A stretch of DNA of 64,000 bases from Leptospira fainei serovar Hurstbridge str. BUT 6 (GTDB lineage: Bacteria; Spirochaetota; Leptospiria; Leptospirales; Leptospiraceae): positions 1,302,001-1,366,000 of the forward strand of contig NZ_AKWZ02000010.1 in NCBI RefSeq assembly GCF_000306235.2. Direction: 5' to 3'. The notes under the pieces are model-generated. The model saw only the letters and a list, made by a program, of their open reading frames with translations, had not been told where the DNA came from and made no database searches. Of this stretch, positions 24,063 through 32,625 are shown one piece after another. The position numbers were made by a program, and so were the translations under genes. Within the stretch, counting starts at the first letter, position 1. Each line of letters begins with the position of its first letter.

Positions 24063-24509
24063 TTAAAGCAGTTGGTGAGCAACGGGCCGATCGATCGAAT
24101 AAGAACCTCCGCCGGTTATGACTAAGGAGAAAGCCATCGCAACTGCGAGAATATGGTACTCGAATCCTTCGCCTCCTTTATCTCCGAACCAATTCATAAA
24201 AAAACCGTGATCTATATGAGTTAATCCGGCGACACTCAATGTTATCCCGATTCCGAGGGCCCATAAACGAGTCAGAAAACCGACACTGATGCAGATCGAA
24301 CCCGTAAATTCGAAAACAATCGCTAATACGCCCATAAAATAAGGAAAGCCCAACGTATCGGTAAAATAATCCATAGCTACCTCGAAGCCGGAGCCTTCAA
24401 ACCAACCCACTGCCTTTTGGGCCCCGTGAGGGAAGATACAAATAGCCAATCCTATCCTGATTAGGAAAGGGCCGATTCCGGGTTTGGTAGCAAAGAATGA
24501 GTAAAGCAT
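24063..24509 (-). CDS. DoxX-family membrane protein
   Basis: From the ATG at 24509 the protein has 148 residues with four membrane helices and the DoxX/DoxD pattern: FLIRIGLAICIFPHGAQKAVGWF (helix 1), YFMGVLAIVFEFTGSICISVGFLTRLWALGIGITL (helices 2-3). AGGAAGG lies just upstream of this ATG on the minus strand. A GTG- or ATG-started version reaching 24593 would add 28 polar residues and is less likely. DoxX proteins are quinone- or redox-linked membrane proteins of variable role. It is transcribed alone. Confidence 0.85.
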   Translation of the reverse strand: MLYSFFATKPGIGPFLIRIGLAICIFPHGAQKAVGWFEGSGFEVAMDYFTDTLGFPYFMGVLAIVFEFTGSICISVGFLTRLWALGIGITLSVAGLTHIDHGFFMNWFGDKGGEGFEYHILAVAMAFSLVITGGGSYSIDRPVAHQLL

Positions 24510-24661
24510 GCCTTCCTGGGAGTATCGGGGCGCCGAGAAAGGGATTCTACCCATTTTTGCGGGAGTCAACCGAATCCGGGACGGATTGTTCAAAGTAAAA
24601 GAGGTTGTCGAAGCGGCCTATTCTGAAAATTTTGGTATTACGAACGCATCGGAAGGTACCT

Positions 24662-24829
24662 ATGTCTGAAGAGACTGCCGAAAAAAAGAACAAAAAGATC
24701 AACAAGATGTCCGTTCAGGAGCTTGACCAAGCTCTTAAGGACGCCGTCGAGAAGATGAATGGGGAAACGAGCAAGTACGTACAGCATCTTAAAGCGAGAA
24801 AAGAAGAATTACTCGCTAAAAAGAAGTAA
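24662..24829 (+). CDS. Small charged coiled-coil hypothetical protein
   Basis: From the ATG at 24662 the product is 55 residues, almost all charged: MSEETAEKKNKKINKMSVQEL, then LKDAVEKMNGETSKYVQHLKARKEELLAKKK. The first half is disordered, the second predicts one long amphipathic helix. An AAGG ribosome site lies about 6 bases upstream; a TTG-type start at 24605 is in frame but its extra 19 residues look unlike a real N-terminus. A terminator follows at 24850. Function unknown. Confidence 0.65.
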   Translation: MSEETAEKKNKKINKMSVQELDQALKDAVEKMNGETSKYVQHLKARKEELLAKKK

Positions 24830-24849
24830 GCACTACTAGTCTTGAACCT

Positions 24850-24881
24850 AAGGCTTCCGTCTAAATGGCGGAAGCCTTCTC
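24850..24881 (+). terminator. Probable terminator after the small gene at 24662
   Basis: AAGGCTTCCG and CGGAAGCCTT form a perfect 10-bp stem with a 9-base loop; the tail (TCTCC) is pyrimidine-rich but not a pure T-run. Confidence 0.65.
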
Positions 24882-24905
24882 CTCCACCCGCCTTAAGTAA
24901 GAACC

Positions 24906-26849
24906 ATGCTACAGTTTATAGATATCAAGCACAGGTTCGGTAGCTCTACCCTCTTTGATAAGTTTTCATGGCATATTAAACCCGGTTCCAAGGTCGCTCT
25001 TGTCGGACCGAACGGTTCCGGAAAATCCACATTGTTCCGAATGGCGGAAGGCGATCTCATTCCGGAAGAAGGAATCGTAAGTAGATCCAAGCATACCGAA
25101 ATCTCCCTCTTCCAACAGATTCCGGATTTCGATTTCGAAGTGTCCGTCATTGAGACTGCATTAACGCGCCATAAACATTATAACGAATATGTAACTCGTT
25201 CCCGCGATATTCATACGCTCATGGACGGCGCAGATCATGATTCTCCTGAATTTAGTAATCTATTGGAAGAGCAAAGCGCTCTGGAAGAATACGCATTCAC
25301 CTACGGCGTTCACGAGTTGGAAGCAAAAGCCCGCAAAATCATAGGCGGTCTGGGCTTTTCCAACGAACAGATGGAACGTAAGGTGCGGGAATTTTCTCCC
25401 GGTTATCAGCATAGACTTGGATTAGCGATCGCGATTTTGAATCCCGGAAACCTTCTTCTTTTGGACGAGCCGACAAATCATTTGGACCATGCGTCCAAAG
25501 AATGGCTGGCGGAATATCTGAGAACCACAAGTCGATCTTTTGTTTTGGTTACGCATGATCCTGAATTTTTGAATGCCACCACCGATACGATCGCGGAGTT
25601 AAATCCTTCGGGTGTCCTCGAATTTAAAGGGACCTTAGAGGAGTACTTCGAGCATAAAAACGAACTTTTAGAAAAACTTCGCGTGCAATTTCAAAAAGAA
25701 GAAGCCTATCTGAAAAAGAGAACGGAATGGGTTGAAAGATTCCGCGCGAAAGCCACTAAAGCAAGGGCAGTTCAAAGCGTTATTAAGAAGCTTGAAAAAA
25801 GGGATAAGGTGGATGCCCCGGAAGATTCCTTTTGGAATTCAAAAACGGATTACACTTTCAATTATATTCCGTGCGGCAATATGGCGTTTCGAGTCGAGGA
25901 TGCGGATTTTTCTTACGACGGTAAAAAACCCGATATCTTCGCAGGAGCCGAATTGCACGTATCAACCGGGGATAAGATCGCAGTTATCGGGCCGAATGGG
26001 GCCGGCAAATCCACTTTTTTGAGATGTATATTAGGAATTCATAAATTAACTAAGGGTTTTATAACCTTCGGCCCGAAGACCAAGATCGGATATTTTTCCC
26101 AAAATCACCACGAAGATTTGAATCCGGATAAATCGCTTTTGGAAACCGTCCTTGCCGTCTACCCGGATATGTCCGAAGTAGAGGCCAGAAGTCTATTAGG
26201 GTATTTTTCGTTTTCGGATGATCGAGTATATAAGAAAGTCGGTTTACTTTCCGGCGGGGAGCAAAGTCGATTGAGATTGGCCTTGCTCGTCAAGTTCGGC
26301 TCTAATTGTCTATTTTTGGACGAACCTACGAACCATTTGGATTTGGTTGTCAGAGATAACTTGAAAAGAGCGTTGCAGGCATATCCAGGTGCCGTGCTCG
26401 TGATTTCCCACGATCCCGAATTTTTAAAGGATCTCTGCAACCGTACTATTTCCGTATCCGGCGGTAAAATCCGGGATCTGAATACCAGCTTTGCCGATTA
26501 TCTTAGATTTCCGCCTGAGGATTTGCAGTCGGAGGGCGGTATAAACAAACCTCAAGAATCTTCGCTATCGAACGAATCGAAGGATAAGACCCGCTCACAG
26601 AGAAACGCGGATAAAAATCGAGTTAAAAAAATTCAGAAAGAAATCGAACAAATCGAATCGAAAATAGCGCTATTAGAAAAAAATAAATCTAATTCAGAGG
26701 AATTATTGGCGGATCCTCAATTTTACAAAAATCGCAGTTACCAATTGGAATTAGACAATTATAATCAAACGAAACTTGAAATCGGCCGTTTAACCGAACA
26801 ATGGGAAAGTTTACAATTGGAACTGGAAGAACTTTCCGCAATCGTATAA
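24906..26849 (+). CDS. ABC-F family ATPase
   Basis: ABC-F proteins act on the ribosome as translation factors or antibiotic-protection factors; they lack membrane helices. The 647-residue chain has two nucleotide-binding domains: Walker A GPNGSGKST (residue about 37) and GPNGAGKST (about 363), Walker B LLLDEPTNHLD and LFLDEPTNHLD, signature SPGYQHRLGL (degenerate) and LSGGEQSRLRL. Between them lies the charged linker LLEKLRVQFQKEEAYLKKRTEWVERFRAKATKARAVQS (P-site tRNA-interaction motif), and the C-terminus is a coiled coil. Overall it resembles the Uup/YdiF type. Rhodanese gene follows after 27 bases. Confidence 0.94.
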   Translation: MLQFIDIKHRFGSSTLFDKFSWHIKPGSKVALVGPNGSGKSTLFRMAEGDLIPEEGIVSRSKHTEISLFQQIPDFDFEVSVIETALTRHKHYNEYVTRSRDIHTLMDGADHDSPEFSNLLEEQSALEEYAFTYGVHELEAKARKIIGGLGFSNEQMERKVREFSPGYQHRLGLAIAILNPGNLLLLDEPTNHLDHASKEWLAEYLRTTSRSFVLVTHDPEFLNATTDTIAELNPSGVLEFKGTLEEYFEHKNELLEKLRVQFQKEEAYLKKRTEWVERFRAKATKARAVQSVIKKLEKRDKVDAPEDSFWNSKTDYTFNYIPCGNMAFRVEDADFSYDGKKPDIFAGAELHVSTGDKIAVIGPNGAGKSTFLRCILGIHKLTKGFITFGPKTKIGYFSQNHHEDLNPDKSLLETVLAVYPDMSEVEARSLLGYFSFSDDRVYKKVGLLSGGEQSRLRLALLVKFGSNCLFLDEPTNHLDLVVRDNLKRALQAYPGAVLVISHDPEFLKDLCNRTISVSGGKIRDLNTSFADYLRFPPEDLQSEGGINKPQESSLSNESKDKTRSQRNADKNRVKKIQKEIEQIESKIALLEKNKSNSEELLADPQFYKNRSYQLELDNYNQTKLEIGRLTEQWESLQLELEELSAIV

Positions 26850-26876
26850 ACTTTTTCGAATTTAGGAGCGAATACA

Positions 26877-27212
26877 ATGAGTCCAAAAGAGCTGAAAACT
26901 AGACTGGATGCTCGCAAATCCGGAGGCGATGATTTTTATCTTTTGGATGTCCGTAATCCGAACGAGCAGGAAATTTGTCTGATAGAAGGAACCGATTTAT
27001 TAATACCTGTATCCGATCTTCCTGCGCATATAGCGGAGTTAGAGCCGTGGAAACAATCCGGGAAGGATATCATCGTTTATTGCCGATCGGGCGGAAGATC
27101 CGGAAGCGCTTGCGCATTTTTGAAATCCGTAGGATATACTAAGGTTTTTAATTTGGAAGGCGGGGTTCTTAGATATTCCGACGACGTAGATTCTTCCTTA
27201 GCCAAGTATTAA
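26877..27212 (+). CDS. Rhodanese-domain protein
   Basis: A single rhodanese domain of 111 residues with DVRNPNEQEICLIEG, IPVSDLP and the active-site loop VYCRSGGRSGSA (Cys at about residue 68). This is the GlpE/PspE-like type that carries sulfur on the active-site cysteine. The ATG at 26877 is preceded by AGGAG. Probably co-transcribed with the ABC-F gene. Confidence 0.92.
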   Translation: MSPKELKTRLDARKSGGDDFYLLDVRNPNEQEICLIEGTDLLIPVSDLPAHIAELEPWKQSGKDIIVYCRSGGRSGSACAFLKSVGYTKVFNLEGGVLRYSDDVDSSLAKY

Positions 27213-27282
27213 GCTGAAGGATGACGTTTCCCAAAATTCAAATTTAAAATGCGTCTCTGCCGGGAGAGAAGCAATGTATTTC

Positions 27283-28203
27283 TTACCTTGAAAGAAAGTT
27301 TATCAATGCTGGAAAAACGATTTCCGGATGCTCGATATGCGGAAGATGACCGGACTTAGATACCAACAAGAATGAGGGCTTTATTAGTTCCTTCACGTAG
27401 GAACCGGTAGCAAGAGGAGTCGTTCGATCTTCTTCTCCCCAGATTAATAATATGGGTTTTTCGGTATTTGCCAAATTTTCATAAATCGGTTTTGGATCGT
27501 GGGAAAGAAGATGTCTAAGCGAGGATAGGATTGCGGATCCGAAACCTTTGAATTTCATTTGTTCCTGATACTTCTCATTCCAGCCGTTCGGGATTTTTTC
27601 AGGATCGAAAAACTCTCCTGCTAAGCGTTTGGGCATGGCAGGAATGAGAATCGATGTGGATAAGTATTCACCGATTCCACGAAGGTTTAACGGGAAAATT
27701 TTTGCCTTTTCGGAGAAGGGGTCAATGAGTACAACCTTTCCGATTCGTTCGGAATTTTTACTCACAAAGCTCGCACTGATCGGACCGCCCATAGAAAGAC
27801 CGATTATATCGAAAGTCTCGGAAACTTTTAAAGCGGTTAGAAGTTCCTCCAACTGCGCTTGAAAAAGTTGAATATCGTAGATCGTTTCCGGTCGATCCGA
27901 ATAACCTCTCCCGTACAAATCGAATCTAAGCACTTTAAAACCGGCTTTTACTAGCGCATTTGTAGTGGAATCCCAGATAAAATAAGGAACAGAAAATCCG
28001 TGCACTAACACGACTAGTCGACCTTTTTCAGGCCCGGAAATCTCATAATGAGTGAGTCCCTTGGAGAGGCGCACGAACTTTCCTTCGACCTTACTTCTGA
28101 TTTCCGGAGTTAATTCTTGGGTTTCTACGGATCTAAGATATGGGGCTGCGGCGAGCGCCATTAGCAATACGATGGAAGCGAATAGAAATACTTTCTTTTT
28201 CAT
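27283..28203 (-). CDS. Alpha/beta hydrolase, exported or membrane-anchored
   Basis: The 306-residue protein has an N-terminal hydrophobic segment (FLFASIVLLMALAAAPYL), then an alpha/beta hydrolase domain: oxyanion region LVHGFSVPYFIWDS, nucleophile elbow IGLSMGGPIS (Ser about residue 140), acid in IWGEEDRTTP and His in SGHLPHIEHPE near the end. This resembles esterases and meta-cleavage-product hydrolases. It lies 83 bases downstream of the TetR gene on the same strand and may be its target. Confidence 0.88.
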   Translation of the reverse strand: MKKKVFLFASIVLLMALAAAPYLRSVETQELTPEIRSKVEGKFVRLSKGLTHYEISGPEKGRLVVLVHGFSVPYFIWDSTTNALVKAGFKVLRFDLYGRGYSDRPETIYDIQLFQAQLEELLTALKVSETFDIIGLSMGGPISASFVSKNSERIGKVVLIDPFSEKAKIFPLNLRGIGEYLSTSILIPAMPKRLAGEFFDPEKIPNGWNEKYQEQMKFKGFGSAILSSLRHLLSHDPKPIYENLANTEKPILLIWGEEDRTTPLATGSYVKELIKPSFLLVSKSGHLPHIEHPEIVFPALINFLSR

Positions 28204-28286
28204 TTAAGTTTTTTCTGAACAGATATTTTAGAGATCTAAAATAAGATCCAAAAGAACTTTAAAATCGTCCAGATTTTTTGGACGGA

Positions 28287-28904
28287 TTACAGCTCGTCGC
28301 CTAAAAGAATTTTGCGGAAAAACAAAAATCCTTCATCCAACGGGTCGCCCATTCCGCGCTTCTTAAGCATGCCGGTCATATCCAAAACGATAATACCGTA
28401 CATCCAGGAATACATCGTTCGAGCAAGTGAAGGATATTCTTCTTCCGTGATGATAAATTCACCGGAGCGACAACCCTCTCGGATCGTTTCAAGAAATACC
28501 CGATAACTCGTGGGTAATTTTGGAAATGCTTTGCGATGCATGTGACCGTGAACGGTATTAAACATCACTTTGTGAAGCTCTTGGTTGTTTCCCGAAAATT
28601 CATAGTAAGTACGCGCAATTCGAGTTAATTTTTCGTACGCGTTTTTACCCTGTAATTTTGCTTCTCGCAAAGTCTCCGTAAGCTGAGCTTCACCTTGCGA
28701 GATCAAGATCTTAATGATATCCTGCTGGCTTTTAAAATGTGAGTAAGGACTCGCAACGCTGCAATCTAATTTCTCAGCGATTCTTCGCATGGATAATCCG
28801 TCGATCCCATCTTCGGTAAGAATTTCCATCGCAGCTTGTACGATGGTCTGCTTATTAAGGCTGTTTCTGGTGCGCCGTTTCGGGCGAGTAGCTACTAGGG
28901 TCAT
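28287..28904 (-). CDS. TetR-family transcriptional regulator
   Basis: The 205-residue protein has an N-terminal helix-turn-helix typical of TetR (IVQAAMEILTEDGIDGLSMRRIAEKLDCSVASPYSHFKSQQDI, residues 22-64) after a basic arm (RPKRRTR), and a C-terminal ligand domain with the WHG-like phrase MYSWMYGIIVLD. The inverted repeat at 28949-28993 upstream of its start is a likely operator. It is divergent from the ADC-like gene at 29063 and precedes the hydrolase gene at 27283. Confidence 0.92.
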   Translation of the reverse strand: MTLVATRPKRRTRNSLNKQTIVQAAMEILTEDGIDGLSMRRIAEKLDCSVASPYSHFKSQQDIIKILISQGEAQLTETLREAKLQGKNAYEKLTRIARTYYEFSGNNQELHKVMFNTVHGHMHRKAFPKLPTSYRVFLETIREGCRSGEFIITEEEYPSLARTMYSWMYGIIVLDMTGMLKKRGMGDPLDEGFLFFRKILLGDEL

Positions 28905-28948
28905 GGACTGCCTTCCGGACAGAGTCTAGAGAACTATTGTCCTCCGAT

Positions 28949-28993
28949 AATGTTCTGTCCTATTCCAGTTATCCTGAAAATGGGCAGAACATT
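28949..28993. promoter_or_regulatory. Inverted repeat between divergent TetR and ADC-like genes, candidate operator
   Basis: AATGTTCTGTCC (28949-28960) and GGGCAGAACATT (28982-28993) are inverted copies matching at 11 of 12 positions, separated by 21 bases. Another GGACAGA half lies at 28917-28923. The repeat lies about 45 bases upstream of the TetR start and 70 bases upstream of the ATG at 29063, where an autoregulatory TetR site would be expected. Confidence 0.55.
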
Positions 28994-29062
28994 CAAGAGT
29001 TTCCTTTCCAAATTCGGGGTTTTTCGGAGGATGGGTTCATAAAAAAGAAACGGATTAACCGG

Positions 29063-29833
29063 ATGAAAATAAAGGAAAAGAGCCTGACAAAACCTAAAAA
29101 GAAGGCATCCGAAACCTCTTCCAAGCGCTCAAAAGTCGGTAATGTGGCCTCCCAAGTCAAAAAGGCAGTAGTTAAAGCAGTACCGAATAAAAAACATTTT
29201 CCTGCACCTTGGAATCTGAATGGAGAAGGGTTTATCTTTCCGTTGCTGGCGAATCGATCGTACAACTTAGATATGGGCTTTTTCGACCAGGAAGATCGCG
29301 AGAATTACCGTGGCGGTCTCGGATCACTTATGTTCGTAAATTACGAATCTTCGAATGTAGGGCCTTATTACGAGATCCTTTACATTCCCGGGAATTTTGA
29401 ATACAAAGATCGAACGTATAAGAGAATCACCCGAATTTTCGTATCTAGTCGGGAATCCGTGGAAGAAGGATTCCGTAATTGGGCGATTCCGAAAGAACAA
29501 GCGGATTTCGTATGGCAAAAAACCGGATCCGTTACAAAAATCGAGATTTCTCGAGATGGAAAAATTTTCCTGAGAGCGATGATTAAAACTTTGGGGTTTA
29601 ATTTTCCGGTGAGCACATCCCTCTTCGACATCTCCCTCTTGCAAAAAGCGAACGACGGCGAATACCTGAATACTGCTTTTGCCGGAAGGGGGAAAGGTAA
29701 GTTTGCTCGATTGGAAAGTTTCTGGGTGGATGAAAACCTATTCCCGAATTTTTTGAATGCAGGCGGGTTCAAGACAGGAGTTGGAATCAATCCGTTTGAT
29801 TTGGTTTTTCCCGTCGCAAAAAAACTAAGTTGA
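29063..29833 (+). CDS. Acetoacetate-decarboxylase-like (ADC superfamily) protein
   Basis: From the ATG at 29063 the protein has 256 residues. A Lys/Ser-rich N-terminus of about 40 residues precedes a domain resembling the acetoacetate decarboxylase fold: FPAPWNLNGEGFIFPL, then LGSLMFVNYESSNVGPYYEILYIPG and the later RITRIFVSSRESVEEGFRNWAIPKE. I do not see a convincing catalytic Lys-Lys pair, so it may be a non-decarboxylating relative. An earlier TTG at 28937 would run through the candidate operator and is disfavoured. The thiolase gene follows after 41 bases, making a link to acyl-CoA metabolism plausible. Confidence 0.7.
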   Translation: MKIKEKSLTKPKKKASETSSKRSKVGNVASQVKKAVVKAVPNKKHFPAPWNLNGEGFIFPLLANRSYNLDMGFFDQEDRENYRGGLGSLMFVNYESSNVGPYYEILYIPGNFEYKDRTYKRITRIFVSSRESVEEGFRNWAIPKEQADFVWQKTGSVTKIEISRDGKIFLRAMIKTLGFNFPVSTSLFDISLLQKANDGEYLNTAFAGRGKGKFARLESFWVDENLFPNFLNAGGFKTGVGINPFDLVFPVAKKLS

Positions 29834-29874
29834 AGAATCATAGAAATATAATATTTATTAGAGGAACGAAGTAA

Positions 29875-31056
29875 ATGGAAGAAGCGGTTATTTTAGACGG
29901 TATAAGGACTCCTTTCGGCAATTTTGGCGGAACCTTAAAGGATCTCAGCGCAGTGGACTTGGGAGTTCATGTTTCAAAGACTCTTTTAGAAAGAACTAAA
30001 ATAAATCCCGAAGACATCGCCGAATCGATTTTCGGAAACGTGATACCTACGGGAAAAGAAGCCATTTATCTGGCACGGCATATCGGATTGAAAACCGGAT
30101 TGCCTCTAAGCGTTCCCGCTCTTACTTTAAATCGTCTTTGCGGTTCCGGAATGGAGGCGATTATTCAAGCGGCTAAGAAAATCTATCTTGGCGACGCCGA
30201 CGCGGTGCTTGCAGGCGGCTCCGAATCTATGAGTAATGCACCTTACGTTGTTCGTAATGCCCGCTGGGGTGTGCGGTACGGATCTTCGGAGTTTGAAGAT
30301 ACTCTCGAACAAGGCTTAACGGATCAGTATGTCGGATTGATTATGGGGGCAACTGCGGAAAATCTTGCAGACCAGTACAAGATCAGTCGCAAGGAACAAG
30401 ACGAGTGGGCGGGAATTTCCCAATTGAGGGCGGAGAAGGCGACGTTGGAAGGTCGACTGAAAGAAGAGATCGTATCTATTACCGTTGGCGGGAAAAAGCC
30501 GGTCACTCTGGAAAAGGATGAATTCATCAAGGGCGCCGCATCAATAGAGAAACTTGGCGGTCTAAAGCCCGCATTTAGAGACGGTGGAACCGTTACTGCA
30601 GGAAACGCTTCAGGATTAAACGATGGCGCCTCTGCGACAATCATCGCTTCGGCTTCCTACGCCAAGAAAATCGGCAGGAAACCGTTGGCCATCATTCGCG
30701 GATACGGACACGCAGGTTGCGATCCGGCTAAAATGGGTATCGGACCTGCTATCGCGATTCCTGCCGCGTTAAAAAAAGCGGGATTAAAGCTTTCCGATAT
30801 GAGTTTAGTCGAAGTAAACGAGGCCTTTGCAGCTCAATACCTTGCCGTTCAAAAAGAACTCGGATTGAATCCGGATATTACTAACGTCAACGGCGGTGCG
30901 GTCGCTATCGGTCATCCGTTGGGAGCTAGCGGGGCGCGCGTTACGATCACTCTTGCTTATGAGTTGAGACGTCGCAAAGCAAAATTCGGCGTGGCTTCCC
31001 TTTGCATCGGGGGCGGACAAGGAATCGCACTCGTGTTGGAAAACCCGGAAGCCTAG
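29875..31056 (+). CDS. Acetyl-CoA C-acetyltransferase (thiolase)
   Basis: The 393-residue protein is a full-length thiolase: active-site Cys in [12 protein letters not shown] (about residue 87), the [10 protein letters not shown] segment, [10 protein letters not shown], the [16 protein letters not shown]is region and the final Cys in [12 protein letters not shown]. It condenses two acetyl-CoA or cleaves 3-ketoacyl-CoA. AGAGGAACG lies about 8 bases before the ATG. Likely co-transcribed with the ADC-like gene; a hairpin terminator follows. Confidence 0.96.
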   Translation: MEEAVILDGIRTPFGNFGGTLKDLSAVDLGVHVSKTLLERTKINPEDIAESIFGNVIPTGKEAIYLARHIGLKTGLPLSVPALTLNRLCGSGMEAIIQAAKKIYLGDADAVLAGGSESMSNAPYVVRNARWGVRYGSSEFEDTLEQGLTDQYVGLIMGATAENLADQYKISRKEQDEWAGISQLRAEKATLEGRLKEEIVSITVGGKKPVTLEKDEFIKGAASIEKLGGLKPAFRDGGTVTAGNASGLNDGASATIIASASYAKKIGRKPLAIIRGYGHAGCDPAKMGIGPAIAIPAALKKAGLKLSDMSLVEVNEAFAAQYLAVQKELGLNPDITNVNGGAVAIGHPLGASGARVTITLAYELRRRKAKFGVASLCIGGGQGIALVLENPEA

Positions 31057-31082
31057 ATCCCGGATATAATTGTCGAAAACGT

Positions 31083-31141
31083 GCCGACCTCTCTTCTTTA
31101 TAGATTGAAGTGGGGGCGGCCGTGATATTCCTTTTTTTTTT
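31083..31141 (+). terminator. Probable terminator after the thiolase gene
   Basis: GCCGACCTCTCTTC and GAAGTGGGGGCGGC form an imperfect 14-bp stem (two mismatches, one G-T wobble) with a 10-base loop, followed 10 bases later by a run of ten or more T. Confidence 0.6.
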
Positions 31142-31153
31142 AAGTTCTCTCCG

Positions 31154-32161
31154 TTACGTCACGTTTAACTGAAATGCATCGGCTAAAAGTTCGTAGGATC
31201 GCAAACGGTCTTTGAAATCATGGGTAATCGTCGTAACTACGATTTCGTCGACCTGGTATTCTTTAGCTAAATCCAAGAGTCTTGCTTTAACTTGAACCGG
31301 TGTCCCGGTTACCATACGCCCTCGGTTATAGGCGATACGATATTCTTCGGCATCCGTATATCTTCGGGATTTTATTTCATCGTAAGAAACGATTCCTTCG
31401 CTGATTCCCTTCTCGATATTGAGTAGTTGCCGATCCATCACTGCGCGAAGTTCGTTCGCTTTTTCTTCGGTTTCCGCGCAAAGCACGAAAACTCCCACGC
31501 TTCCTTGCGGTCGTCGTAAAGCCTCCGACTGCTGAAATCTTTCTCGGTAGGCACGCATCGCCTGCGGCCCGCCGTTCGGATTAATGAAGTGAGCGAAGGA
31601 CAATGCCATACCAAAATGAGCGGCTAAGAGTCCGCTTTCTCCGCTAGATGTTAAAATCCATAACTCGGGTACAGTTTCTGCGATTGGAATTGCTTTTACT
31701 TTCTCTTGTATGGAATCGGGTTCGACAGTGTCCGTAAGGAAATGTTTTAAATCTATCAGTTGCTGCACGAAATCGTTTTGAACGAAACTGTTTCCAGGAT
31801 TCAGAATAGCAGCAGTTAGTCTATCTCCGCCAGGCGCTCTCCCTACCCCCAAATCGATTCTTCCGGGAAAAAGGGTTTCCAACATTCTAAAATTTTCCGC
31901 GACTTTAAGAGAACTATGGTTCGGAAGCATAACTCCTCCGGAACCGACTCGAATTCTATTCGTTTCGCCCGCTAGATGTGCGATTAATACTTCCGGGCTT
32001 GAACCGGCCAACCCTAGTATATTATGATGTTCTGATACCCAAAAACGATGATAACCTAAACGGTCCACTAATCGTATTAGCTCGACGGTCTCGCGAACTG
32101 CTTGTTTTGCAGTGCCGCCCTTTCGAATCGGAGATTGATCTAAGACGCTTAATTTAAGCAT
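31154..32161 (-). CDS. LLM-class flavin-dependent oxidoreductase (MsnO8/luciferase-like)
   Basis: From the ATG at 32161 the protein has 335 residues. It starts LKLSVLDQSPIRKGGTAKQAV and has FWVSEHHN (residues 40-47), the SPEVLIAHLA segment, RIRVGSGGVMLPNHSSLKVAE and a C-terminal VDEIVVTTITHDFKDRLRSYELLADAF, as in the MsnO8 branch of the bacterial luciferase family. These use FMN or F420; substrate unknown. Its start lies only a few bases from the stop of the SDR fragment at 32175, and an in-frame start at 32188 would overlap it. Confidence 0.9.
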   Translation of the reverse strand: MLKLSVLDQSPIRKGGTAKQAVRETVELIRLVDRLGYHRFWVSEHHNILGLAGSSPEVLIAHLAGETNRIRVGSGGVMLPNHSSLKVAENFRMLETLFPGRIDLGVGRAPGGDRLTAAILNPGNSFVQNDFVQQLIDLKHFLTDTVEPDSIQEKVKAIPIAETVPELWILTSSGESGLLAAHFGMALSFAHFINPNGGPQAMRAYRERFQQSEALRRPQGSVGVFVLCAETEEKANELRAVMDRQLLNIEKGISEGIVSYDEIKSRRYTDAEEYRIAYNRGRMVTGTPVQVKARLLDLAKEYQVDEIVVTTITHDFKDRLRSYELLADAFQLNVT

Positions 32162-32174
32162 TAAAATGCCGATT

Positions 32175-32390
32175 TCACCACTCACCATCCGCTAGTAAAG
32201 CGTTGCCGTCTACCTTTGCATTCGGCAGAATTTTCCGTATCGATGTTAGGGCGTCATCCGCGCGCTTCTTTGTTCTTCCATTTATGAAAACGATCGCACC
32301 TTCGTTTAATAATTGTACGGCGATTGCCAATCCGATTCCCGCAGTGTATCCGGTTACTAATGCGATTTCTTCCTTTAAGTGAGTTTCCAT
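32175..32390 (-). pseudogene. Truncated short-chain dehydrogenase/reductase (N-terminal remnant)
   Basis: The 71-codon frame begins like a classical SDR: HLKEEIALVTGYTAGIGLAIAVQLLNEGAIVFINGRTKKRADDAL, with the TGxxxGIG NAD(P)-binding motif and the NGR cofactor-specificity turn. It then stops after about 65 homologous residues, well before the catalytic Ser-Tyr-Lys, and full SDRs need about 250 residues. The 3' end was apparently lost in a deletion that brought it next to the LLM gene. It has no likely enzymatic function. Confidence 0.75.
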
Positions 32391-32625
32391 TTATTCATTT
32401 CGCTCCAAACAAAGCTCTGTTGTTTAGACATGATCTAAAAGTCGGATTACGGATTCGGCGAAAGAATGCGAAAAGATTTTTTGCCGAAACCGACCGAAGA
32501 ATATCGATTAGTATTTTCTTCGATGCAGAAATCAAGATTCTCAAACTCCAAATTTTGGCCGTATTCCGAATGCCGGAGAACATCTTTGTCAATTGCCGAG
32601 GATTTAAGCGAAAGTCCTAACCTAT

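Noticed and set aside
28937..29062. TTG start adding 42 residues to the ADC-like protein
   Set aside because: The extension lies over the candidate operator, has no ribosome site and no homology; the ATG at 29063 is better.
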